Assembly (NCBI GenBank): GCA_002474405.1
Contig: DLQW01000023.1
Span: 1-29,390 of the forward strand
DNA from: Christensenella sp. UBA7597
GTDB lineage: Bacteria; Bacillota; Clostridia; Christensenellales; Borkfalkiaceae
Reading direction: 5' to 3'
Length of the DNA stretch: 29,390 nt
The position numbers were made by a program, and so were the translations under genes. Shown here in pieces: positions 14,531-21,738 of this stretch; the stretch's first letter is position 1; every line of letters starts with the position of its first letter. Below the pieces are notes generated by a model, which saw nothing but the letters and a program-made list of their open reading frames with translations, was not told the DNA's origin and ran no database searches.

Positions 14531-14559
14531 TTGCAATTATTTCGCGGAAATGCTACACT
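14531..14559 (+). promoter_or_regulatory. Sigma-A-type promoter for the PLD-family gene
   Basis: TTGCAA (14531-14536), 17 bases, TACACT (14554-14559). Transcription would begin near 14566, 30 bases before the chosen ATG. A hairpin CCGATA / TATCGG at 14469-14484 lies upstream without a T-run. Confidence 0.6.
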
Positions 14560-14595
14560 ATATCCGTACGGAATAAAAACGGGACGGAACGGCGC

Positions 14596-16050
14596 ATGCG
14601 GGCAAAAAACAAAAAAAAATTATATAAAAAAATCGTGTCGGGCGTGCTGTTGGCGCTTGTCGTCTATTTTTTTGCGTGCGGTTATATTCCGCCGATGATC
14701 AGAAAAAAATTTACGCTTCAACCGCTTTCTTCCCGCCGCGGCGATGACGCCTGCGCCGAGCGGGCGGCGGTGATCGACGATAACGAAAGCGCGCTTTTAT
14801 ATCGGTTGCGCCTGATTGAAAGCGCCCGGAGCGAGATTTTGCTTTCCACCTATTCGTATTATAACGACGAAAGCGGCAGGGATATTACCTGCGCTCTTTT
14901 TGCCGCGGCGGAACGCGGCGTAAAAATCAGAATCGTCGTGGACGGGTTCAACGAGGGAAAATTAAACGGTTTTTCCGAATTCAAAGCGCTGGCGGGGCAC
15001 GAAAACGCGGAAGTAACGATTTACAATCCCGTGAATCCGGCGGCTTTTCAAAGGGCGAATTTCCGGCTGCACGATAAATATCTGGTGTGCGACGACGAAA
15101 CGTATCTTCTCGGCGGCAGAAATATCGGCGATTATTTTCTGGGTGCGTACTGCGCCGAAAACAAGCGGAATCTGGACAGAGACGTGCTGGTAAGCTGTCC
15201 CGCCGCGGAAAGTTCCGGAAAAAACGGGACGGGCGCAGATAAGCCGCGTTCGGTAAGCGAAGTGAAGGCGTATTTCGGAAGGGTGCAAAGCGAAAAGCAC
15301 AATGCGGCGTTCGGCGGCGTATCGGGCGGAAAGCGTTACGAAAAGTCGGCGGCAAAGATGCGGGCGCGCTATGCGGCGCTGAAAGAAAAATACCCCGATA
15401 TTTCGCGCGAGATCGACGCGGAAACGGAGACGACGGCGACGAAGGGAATCGCTTTGCTGCACGGCGAAACGCAGGCGGGCGCGAAGCAGCCGCTGTTATG
15501 GAAATCGATTTTAAACGAGGCGAAAGGGACGGACGAAACGGTGATACAAACGCCGTACGCCATCTGCGATAAAGCGATGTATTCGGACATAGCGGAACTG
15601 GCTCAAAGCGGCACGGCGGTAACGATAGCCACAAATTCCGTGAGAAGCGGCGCGAATCCGTGGGGCTGCGCGGACTTTCCCGTTTCGAAAACGAAGCTGT
15701 TGAAGGCGGGCGCGGCGGTGCTGGAAATTTCGGCGGAGCGTTCGTCGCACGTGAAAACGGTGCTGGCGGGGGAGAACATGAGTTATATCGGCTCGTTCAA
15801 TCTGGATATGCGCAGCGTGTATCTGAACACGGAGACGGTGCTGGCGATCGACAGCGAAGAGATCAACGCGGCGCTGAAAGAAAAGGTGCGGGCGCTGGCG
15901 GAAACGGGCACGATTACGAAAGCGAACGACGAGGGCGGGTACGATTTTTATTCCGGAGAAAAATACGAATACCGGCGCATGCCGCTTGCAAAAAGCTTTG
16001 TGTATTCCGTGCTGCGCATCGTGATTCTGCCGATACGGCATTTGCTGTGA
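14596..16050 (+). CDS. Phospholipase D / cardiolipin synthase-like membrane protein
   Basis: A 484-residue PLD-superfamily protein. An N-terminal basic stretch and one membrane anchor (about residues 11-30) precede two PLD halves. The first HKD motif is intact (HDKYLVCD, His159), followed by GGRNIGDYF. The second reads HVKTVLAG (His385, Lys387), so the Asp is replaced by Gly392, followed by GSFNLDMRS. Family members make cardiolipin from phosphatidylglycerol or hydrolyse phosphodiesters at the membrane, and the exact reaction is not settled. ATG 14596 lies right before the basic/anchor segment with GGGACGG upstream. The in-frame start at 14527 lies before the promoter. It is a single-gene transcript. 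Confidence 0.85.
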   Translation: MRAKNKKKLYKKIVSGVLLALVVYFFACGYIPPMIRKKFTLQPLSSRRGDDACAERAAVIDDNESALLYRLRLIESARSEILLSTYSYYNDESGRDITCALFAAAERGVKIRIVVDGFNEGKLNGFSEFKALAGHENAEVTIYNPVNPAAFQRANFRLHDKYLVCDDETYLLGGRNIGDYFLGAYCAENKRNLDRDVLVSCPAAESSGKNGTGADKPRSVSEVKAYFGRVQSEKHNAAFGGVSGGKRYEKSAAKMRARYAALKEKYPDISREIDAETETTATKGIALLHGETQAGAKQPLLWKSILNEAKGTDETVIQTPYAICDKAMYSDIAELAQSGTAVTIATNSVRSGANPWGCADFPVSKTKLLKAGAAVLEISAERSSHVKTVLAGENMSYIGSFNLDMRSVYLNTETVLAIDSEEINAALKEKVRALAETGTITKANDEGGYDFYSGEKYEYRRMPLAKSFVYSVLRIVILPIRHLL

Positions 16051-16151
16051 GCGCGGAGGGCGGAACGCCGCGGGCGCGTTGAAAAATGCGGCGGAAAGTT
16101 TACGAAAACGGGGCGGAGGTAAGAAATTTTACCGATTGCGGGCACGGGTAA

Positions 16152-16180
16152 TTGTTTTCTGCGGAAAAACTGAGTATAAT
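16152..16180 (+). promoter_or_regulatory. Candidate promoter P1 of the ntp operon
   Basis: TTGTTT (16152-16157), 17 bases, TATAAT (16175-16180). Confidence 0.45.
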
Positions 16181-16267
16181 GTAAGAAAAACGAGCGGAAA
16201 CGGTGCGTTTTGCCGCGGAAAGGAAGAAAATTCGCGGCGATTTCACAAAGATTCGGGCGCCATTTGT

Positions 16268-16296
16268 TTGACAAAGCGCGATTTTTGGGGTATACT
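16268..16296 (+). promoter_or_regulatory. Promoter P2 of the ntp operon
   Basis: Consensus TTGACA (16268-16273), 17 bases, TATACT (16291-16296). The best promoter of the region. Confidence 0.75.
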
Positions 16297-16383
16297 ATAA
16301 ATAGTCCGCGCCGCGCGGTTGCGGGGCGACGGAGAAGAAACGACGTATATCTTAAGGATATGGAAGAAGCGAAAAAATGATAT

Positions 16384-16412
16384 TTTACATTTTTCGCCCG
16401 TTGTGATATGAT
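16384..16412 (+). promoter_or_regulatory. Candidate promoter P3 of the ntp operon
   Basis: TTTACA (16384-16389), 17 bases, TATGAT (16407-16412). It is nearest to ntpF, with transcription expected near 16419, about 40 bases before the start codon. Confidence 0.5.
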
Positions 16413-16459
16413 AAAAAAAGCGTGCGGAGCGCGGTGAAACGCGAAAGGACGGTGAGCGA

Positions 16460-16789
16460 ATGAAAGCGCAGATTATAGAAGCGATCACGGAAGCGGAAAA
16501 GCAGGCGGCGTACGAGAAAGAAAGCGCCGTGGCTCAGGCGGAGCTTTTACAGCGCGAAGCGGAAGTGCGGGCGAAAAACACGATTACGGCAAGCGCGGGC
16601 GTGTGCAAGGCGTATTCGGAAACGCAGATTCGGCTGGCGACGGCGCAAAGCGAAAAACGCTACGAAGAAGAGATTGAAAAAGCGGAAAAACTTGCCGCGG
16701 AACAGGTGAGAAACGCCGCGGCGGAAAGCGAAATTTCCGTGAGCGGGATTGTTCGGAGAATCGTGAACGGCGAGGAAGAGAAAGCGTAA
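16460..16789 (+). CDS. ntpF: A/V-type ATPase peripheral stalk subunit (NtpF / subunit G-H)
   Basis: A 109-residue, almost entirely helical, Ala/Glu/Lys-rich protein with heptad-like repeats. It fits the small coiled-coil subunit that pairs with subunit E in the peripheral stalk. It is the first gene of the operon, as ntpF is in Enterococcus hirae. GGACGGTGAG lies just upstream of the start. The family is weakly conserved, so the call leans on size, coiled-coil character and position. Confidence 0.78.
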   Translation: MKAQIIEAITEAEKQAAYEKESAVAQAELLQREAEVRAKNTITASAGVCKAYSETQIRLATAQSEKRYEEEIEKAEKLAAEQVRNAAAESEISVSGIVRRIVNGEEEKA

Positions 16790-16805
16790 CGACGGGGGGC
16801 GGCGT

Positions 16806-18806
16806 ATGATTGCTAAAATGCAGAAGCTTCATCTGGCGGCGATGCTTTCCGATAAAGACGGCATTCTGGACGCGTTGCAGAAAACGCGCGCCGCAGAGGT
16901 GAAAAAACACGGAGAAGAAGAGGGCACGGCGATCCCCGTAAAGGACGACGCCGCGCTTTTGCTGCGTGCGGCGGAAACGGAAAACGCTCTGCAGCTTTTA
17001 ACGAAAGCGGCGGAAGATTACGCGCGCGACCACGCCGCGAAAACGGATTTTCTGAAAGACGGCTTCGACGTTTCCTATTCGGGCTTTATGCAGATGAAGG
17101 AAAAAAGCGGCGAGGCGGAGGAAATCATCGCGCGGGCAAAGGCGCTTTCCGAAGAGAAAGCCGCGCTGGCGGCGGAAGGATATTCGCTGGCGAGAGAGGA
17201 AAAAGCGCTGCTGCCGTATGCGGGCATCGATTTGCCGTTCGCGGAAGCGGAAAGCACGAAGCGGGCGGGGTTTTTACTCGGCGTGATTCCCGCGGCGAAA
17301 GAGGAAGATTTTCTTGCGGCGATCGCGGCGGCGGAATATGACGGCGCGGCGGCGGAAAAGCTGGGAAAATGCGAAACCGGCGGCGTGTATCTGATTGCGT
17401 ATCTGAAAAGCGAAAAAAACAAGGCGGACGAGCTTCTCGGCGCGTCCGGTTTTTCCGCGTATCCGTACGAATACGGCGAAAAAGGGTTCGCTTCGGCGAA
17501 AGCCCGTTACGAAAACACGGTTGCGGAAATTTCCGGAAACAAGCAGGCGCAGGAAAAGAACGCGGCGGAATTTTTCGCCCTTTCGGAAAAGATTCCGTTT
17601 CTGAAAACGTATTCCGATTATCTTTCGTATCTTCTGGAAAAGGAGAACGTAACGGACGACATCCGCGCGACGGAGCGTGTGTTTTTGCTGGAAGCGTACG
17701 TGCCGGCAGAGAACGCGGACGAAGTGAAAACCGCGCTGGAAAATACGACGGGCGCGTGCTATTACGAATTTACCGAGCCGGATGAGGAGGACAACCCTCC
17801 CACGCTCTTGAAAAACAACAAGGCGGTGCGGAATTTCGAGGACATTACGAATATGTACTCGGTGCCGAGCAGCCGGGAGTTCGACCCGAACGCGGTGATG
17901 GGATTTTTCTATTCGCTGTTTATGGGCTTTATCATCGGCGATATGGGCTACGGGCTGATTATGATGCTGGGCGGCGGCTTGATCTGGTGGAAGAACCGCG
18001 CGCGGGAAAGCGGATTCAAGCGGCTTTCCGCCGTGTTTGCGATGGGCGGCGTGTTTGCCGTGCTGTGGGGCGTTTTGTTCAATTCGCTTCTCGGATTGCA
18101 GGTGCTGCCGTTTACGGTGATGCCGGACATGCAGAAAGACATGTGGAGCTTAGCGGGAATTTCCGTGCCGAGCGTGCTGGTGATCAGTATGGAAATCGGC
18201 ATCGCGCAGATTTTTACGGGCTATATCTGCCGCGCGGTGCAGTGTTTCCGTCGCGGCGACGTGCCGGGCGGCATTTTCGACGGCATCGTGTGGGCGTTTT
18301 TCTCGCTGGGGGCGTTTCTCGCCGTCATCGGGTTTGTGGAAGAAAGCAATCTGCCGGTTTTCAAATCGGTGGGCGGCATTACGGCGGGCGTTTCGCTGGT
18401 AATCGCGATGCTTACGGCGGGGCGCGGACAGAAATTTTTCGCGAGGTTCACGAAAGGGTTCGGCGCCGCGTACGGCGTGATCAATTACGCTTCCGACGTG
18501 CTCAGTTACGCGCGTTTGTACGGGCTGTTGCTTTCGGGCGCGGTGATTGCCAACATCGTTTCTACGTACGCGATGGGCTTCATTACGGGCGGCAACGTTA
18601 TCGTGGCGGTGCTCGGCGTGATGCTGATGGTGGCGGGGCATGCGTTTAACCTTGCCATGAGCCTTTTGGGCGCTTACATTCACGACGCGCGGCTTCAGTA
18701 TGTGGAGTTCTTCGGCAAGTTCTACGAAGGCGAGGGCGAACTGTTTACGCCTCTCGGAAGTTCGCAGAAGTATGTGTATCTGCTGCCGGCGGAAGCTGCG
18801 GCATAA
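16806..18806 (+). CDS. ntpI: A/V-type ATPase subunit I (a subunit, membrane stator)
   Basis: A 666-residue protein with a long soluble N-terminal half (about 1-350, helical and coiled-coil) and a C-terminal membrane half with about seven helices starting at VMGFFYSLFMGFIIGDMGYG. The ion-path arginine is likely Arg570 in SYARLYGLLLSG. The subunit forms the two ion half-channels against the K ring and anchors the peripheral stalks. The start is preceded by GGGGGGCGG and lies 16 bases after ntpF. Its N-terminal half is Ala/Glu-rich and diverged, as is usual for this subunit. Confidence 0.93.
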   Translation: MIAKMQKLHLAAMLSDKDGILDALQKTRAAEVKKHGEEEGTAIPVKDDAALLLRAAETENALQLLTKAAEDYARDHAAKTDFLKDGFDVSYSGFMQMKEKSGEAEEIIARAKALSEEKAALAAEGYSLAREEKALLPYAGIDLPFAEAESTKRAGFLLGVIPAAKEEDFLAAIAAAEYDGAAAEKLGKCETGGVYLIAYLKSEKNKADELLGASGFSAYPYEYGEKGFASAKARYENTVAEISGNKQAQEKNAAEFFALSEKIPFLKTYSDYLSYLLEKENVTDDIRATERVFLLEAYVPAENADEVKTALENTTGACYYEFTEPDEEDNPPTLLKNNKAVRNFEDITNMYSVPSSREFDPNAVMGFFYSLFMGFIIGDMGYGLIMMLGGGLIWWKNRARESGFKRLSAVFAMGGVFAVLWGVLFNSLLGLQVLPFTVMPDMQKDMWSLAGISVPSVLVISMEIGIAQIFTGYICRAVQCFRRGDVPGGIFDGIVWAFFSLGAFLAVIGFVEESNLPVFKSVGGITAGVSLVIAMLTAGRGQKFFARFTKGFGAAYGVINYASDVLSYARLYGLLLSGAVIANIVSTYAMGFITGGNVIVAVLGVMLMVAGHAFNLAMSLLGAYIHDARLQYVEFFGKFYEGEGELFTPLGSSQKYVYLLPAEAAA

Positions 18807-18891
18807 CGCGAAAGAGGATAAAAACGTCGGGCGCGGGAAGGAAGCGCGCGGCGGAAAAAATAAAAAACGATTAAGATCGGAGGAGTTTCTT

Positions 18892-19377
18892 ATGGGTTAT
18901 ATGATAGCATTGTTCGGTATTGCGGCATGCGTGCTGTTCTGCGGCATCGGTTCGTGCATCGGTCTGTACAAGACGGGTACGGCGGCTGCGGGCGTTCTGG
19001 GCGAAGAACCGAAGAAGTTCGGTAAGGTGATGGTGCTGGTACTGCTGCCCGCTACGCAGGGTATTTACGGCTTCATTATCGGTCTGATTGCCTCGGCGCA
19101 GCTGAAAGCGGGCATGGACGCAGCTTCCGGCTGGGCGGTATTTGCGGCGGTGATGCCGATGGCGATTTCCGGTTTGGTTTCCGGCTTTATGCAGGGAAAG
19201 TGCGCGGCGAACTGTATTTACGCGGTTGGCAAGCAGGAATCTCTTTCCGGTAAGCTGATCGTTTACCCCGGTATGATCGAATTCTACGCCATTCTCGGCT
19301 TGATTATTTCGATTATGCTTGTGGGCGGGCTGACGGTAACGATTGCGCCCGTGCCCGTAATAACGGCGGCGTTATAA
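18892..19377 (+). CDS. ntpK: A/V-type ATPase subunit K (Na+-binding rotor ring)
   Basis: A 161-residue four-helix double-hairpin proteolipid. Each half has the Gly-rich GIGSCIGLYKTGTAAAG-type helix. Residues equivalent to the Na+ site of Enterococcus hirae NtpK are all present at a constant offset of nine: Leu52, Thr55, Gln56, Tyr59, Gln101 and Glu130. Only the second hairpin carries the carboxylate, as in other 16-kDa type rings. The start at 18892 has an excellent GGAGGAG ribosome binding site. The longer frame upstream overlaps ntpI and is a shadow. Its strong site fits the high copy number needed for a ring. Confidence 0.96.
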   Translation: MGYMIALFGIAACVLFCGIGSCIGLYKTGTAAAGVLGEEPKKFGKVMVLVLLPATQGIYGFIIGLIASAQLKAGMDAASGWAVFAAVMPMAISGLVSGFMQGKCAANCIYAVGKQESLSGKLIVYPGMIEFYAILGLIISIMLVGGLTVTIAPVPVITAAL

Positions 19378-19407
19378 TCGGCGCCCGGACGTTAAGGAAA
19401 AAGAAAA

Positions 19408-20016
19408 ATGAGTGTGGAAAGTATCGTTGAAAGAATACGCTCCGACGGGAAAACCGAAGCGGAAGCGATTCTTGCCGCGGGAAAACGGAAAGCGGACGAA
19501 ACGGAAAACGGGGCGAAGGCTGAAGCGGAACGGCTGCGGCGCGAAACGGAAAGCGACGTGGAAAAGCGCGCCGCCGCGGTTGCCGCGCATTTTGCCGCCA
19601 CCGCCCGTCTGGACGTGAAAAAAATTATGCTTGCCGCCAGAAAAAAAGCCGTGGAGAACGTATACGCGGAGGCGAAAAAACGCCTGATCGATCTGGGCGA
19701 AGAGGAAACGCTTGCGCTGTTCAACCGGCTGCTTTGCCTGTACGCCGAAGAGGGCGACGCGGTGATTTTTGCCGACGGATTCCGTTATGCCGAAGAAGTG
19801 AAGCTTCTGCCCGTGTTCGGGGAAAAGAAGCTGAAAGCGGTTTCGGACGGCGCGGTGTTTGCGGGCGTAAAGATTGACGGCGGATTGTATCTGGCGGGCG
19901 AAACGGCGGATAAAGATCTTTCTTTCGACGCGCTTTTGAAGGCGGACAGAGAAGAGAACGAATCGCGGATTGCGGCGGAACTTTTCGGAAGCCCGGCAAA
20001 GGAGAAAAGCGAGTGA
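19408..20016 (+). CDS. ntpE: A/V-type ATPase subunit E (peripheral stalk)
   Basis: A 202-residue protein. The first 100 residues form a long charged helix (Lys/Glu/Ala-rich). The C-terminal part is a globular domain ending GVKIDGGLYLAGETADKDLSFDALL, which matches the typical subunit E tail (GGlil...i..dnsf..ll). It forms the peripheral stalk with the ntpF product and contacts the top of A and B. It follows ntpK by 30 bases and overlaps ntpC by four bases. Confidence 0.9.
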   Translation: MSVESIVERIRSDGKTEAEAILAAGKRKADETENGAKAEAERLRRETESDVEKRAAAVAAHFAATARLDVKKIMLAARKKAVENVYAEAKKRLIDLGEEETLALFNRLLCLYAEEGDAVIFADGFRYAEEVKLLPVFGEKKLKAVSDGAVFAGVKIDGGLYLAGETADKDLSFDALLKADREENESRIAAELFGSPAKEKSE

Positions 20017-21035
20017 TTTCGAGAACGTACGTGAACGGCGTTATCGCCGCCAAAGAAAAATATTTTCTCGGCGAGAAGTTGCTGCGGCTGACGGAAACGG
20101 ACGCCGCGAGCGCTTTGCGCGCCCTGAAAGAAAGCGGCTTCGGAGGCGATTCCGAGAGTGCGGAAAACGGGAATTTTTCTACGGACGAGGCGGAAACGCT
20201 GATTGCGGCGGAAGAGGCGAAAACCAACGCGTTTATCCGCGAATACGCCGGCAGCGAAGCGGAAAAGGAATATTTTCTTTCTCCGCTGGATTGCCACAAC
20301 GTAAAGGCGTATTTCAAGGCGAAAATCACGGGGGCGGAAGCGGCGGAAATGCTTGCTCCGGAAGGCGCCGTGCCGTTGAAAAAGATAGCCGAAGCGTTTG
20401 AAAAGGAAGATTTTTCGTTGCTGCCCGCGTATCTTGGCGCGGCGGTGAAGCAGGCGGAAAACGTTTGCGAAAACGGCGCTGCGGGCAAGGGCGCGGAAGT
20501 GGGCGCGGCGTTTGAGAAGGCGCTGTACGGACATCTTCGGGAGGCGTGCAAGGGCGCGGGAAAAGCGCGGCGGGCGCTGCGCGGAGCGTTGCAAGAAAAA
20601 GCGGACCTCACCAACCTGGTAACGGCGCTTCGTTCTTCTTCGGAAAGCGCGGCGGCGAAACAGTACGTGCCGTGCGGATTGCTTTCCGCGGAAGATTTCG
20701 GTTTTTGCTTTGCGGAAAACGCCGAACTTGCGGAAAAGGCGTACAATAAAGCTTGCGCGGGCGCGGGCGGCGCGAAAAAGAAGGCGCTGAAAGCCGCGTA
20801 CGATTTGTATCTGAACGCGAAAGAGACGGGCAGCGTTGCCGCGGCAGAAAAACGGCTGGCGGAAACGGAAATCCGTTTGTTCGAAGCGCGGAAGTACGAG
20901 CTTTCGGGCAACGAGCCGTTTTTGTATTACGTACTGCGCAAGAAAACGGAATGCGCGAACGTACGCGCGACGATGGTGTGCCTGAACGCGGGCTTGAAAG
21001 ACAGCGAGATTAAAAAACGTTTGCGCGGAATCTGA
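20013..21035 (+). CDS. ntpC: A/V-type ATPase subunit C (d-type, AC39-like)
   Basis: A 340-residue, mostly helical protein of the V-ATPase subunit C/d family. It begins ISRTYVNGVIAAKEKYFLGEKLLRL and carries the conserved YFLSPLDCHNVKAYFKAK region (about 86-104). It connects the central stalk to the K ring. The start is GTG 20013 within the ntpE stop (GTGA), with AAGGAG eight bases upstream, which implies translational coupling. The middle is unusually rich in Ala/Glu/Lys, like the other stalk genes here. Confidence 0.9.
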   Translation: MISRTYVNGVIAAKEKYFLGEKLLRLTETDAASALRALKESGFGGDSESAENGNFSTDEAETLIAAEEAKTNAFIREYAGSEAEKEYFLSPLDCHNVKAYFKAKITGAEAAEMLAPEGAVPLKKIAEAFEKEDFSLLPAYLGAAVKQAENVCENGAAGKGAEVGAAFEKALYGHLREACKGAGKARRALRGALQEKADLTNLVTALRSSSESAAAKQYVPCGLLSAEDFGFCFAENAELAEKAYNKACAGAGGAKKKALKAAYDLYLNAKETGSVAAAEKRLAETEIRLFEARKYELSGNEPFLYYVLRKKTECANVRATMVCLNAGLKDSEIKKRLRGI

Positions 21036-21122
21036 AGAGCCCCGGAAACAGGGAATTTCTATGCAGGCGAAAGCGTGCAGAAGCCGGGAAACGGGAAATG
21101 TTGAAACGGAGGGCAGAAAGCT

Positions 21123-21431
21123 ATGACGGGTAAAGCCGCGATTATAGGCGACGGCGACAGCATCACGGTGTTTAAAGCCGCGGGCGTGGACCCGTTCAGC
21201 GCGACGGACGAAAAATCCGCGCGCGAGATTTTAAGAAAAATCGCTAAAGATTATAAAATCATTTTTCTCACGGAAGAATTTGCCCGTCCGCTTTCGGAAT
21301 TTCTGAAGCGGTTCGACGAGGAAGTTTATCCGGTGGTGCTTTCGGTGCCGTCGAAGAACGGTTCTTCGGGGTATGGCGTGGAAGCGTTGCGGGGCGCCTG
21401 TGAGCGGGCGCTCGGCGTAAATCTTCTGTAA
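21123..21431 (+). CDS. ntpG: A/V-type ATPase subunit F (central stalk; NtpG)
   Basis: A 102-residue protein with the subunit F pattern: AAIIGDGDSITVFKAAGVDPF at the start, KIIFLTEEFA in the middle, PVVLSVPS towards the end. It sits with subunit D in the rotor shaft. The start has GGAGGG ten bases upstream. The last six codons and the following 12 bases form the first copy of a perfect 30-bp direct repeat (21411-21440). The encoded C-terminus is thus repeated downstream as noncoding DNA. Confidence 0.92.
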   Translation: MTGKAAIIGDGDSITVFKAAGVDPFSATDEKSAREILRKIAKDYKIIFLTEEFARPLSEFLKRFDEEVYPVVLSVPSKNGSSGYGVEALRGACERALGVNLL

Positions 21432-21498
21432 ACGCGAGCGCCCTCTCAAGAAGAATGAACGTGCTTAACTCGGCGTAAATCTTCTGTAAACGCGAGCG
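21411..21498 (+). repeat. Perfect 30-bp direct repeat spanning the ntpG 3' end
   Basis: Bases 21411-21440 recur identically at 21469-21498, period 58. The repeat contains the last six codons of ntpG, its stop codon TAA, and ACGCGAGCG. The 28 bases between the copies are unrelated. A recent duplication or an insertion-linked target duplication would both produce this. Confidence 0.9.
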
Positions 21499-21720
21499 TA
21501 AACGAGCGGTTGCCGGGCGTTCGGAGGTTTGGCGGAAATAATTTTCGGGAGAAATCGGTTGCGCCCTCATCGCCGCTCCTCAACGGGGAAGCTTAAGACA
21601 AAGGCGGCAAGTAAAATTTCAAACAGTTTGCAATCATCCGTTGCGGAAGGGGCGATGCCCTCCCCCAAAAAAGGGAAGCCTCTGAAACAGGCTGAAAATA
21701 AAGCAAAATCCTTCTGATAA
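21499..21720. repeat. Noncoding insert with imperfect inverted repeat between ntpG and ntpA
   Basis: Arms at 21568-21586 and 21638-21657 are imperfect reverse complements (shared CATCGCC and CAACGG blocks), about 51 bases apart. A second short inverted patch, CCC..AAAAAA..GGG, lies at 21660-21677. Short open frames on both strands lack ribosome binding sites. Together with the adjacent 30-bp duplication this makes the whole 307-base gap (21432-21738) out of place in an otherwise tightly packed operon. It looks like a dispersed intergenic repeat, but only one copy is in view. Confidence 0.5.
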
Positions 21721-21738
21721 ATATAAGGAATGAAAAAT

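Larger units (their letters stand above)
16051..16459 (+). promoter_or_regulatory. 409-base gene-free control region of the A/V-ATPase operon
   Basis: No gene is seen here. It holds three candidate promoters (listed separately). A hairpin GCGAAAAAATG / CATTTTTCGC (16369-16379 with 16388-16397, one bulged base) overlaps the third -35. A small ATATC / GATAT hairpin lies near 16347-16361. No terminator for the preceding gene was found. Confidence 0.5.
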
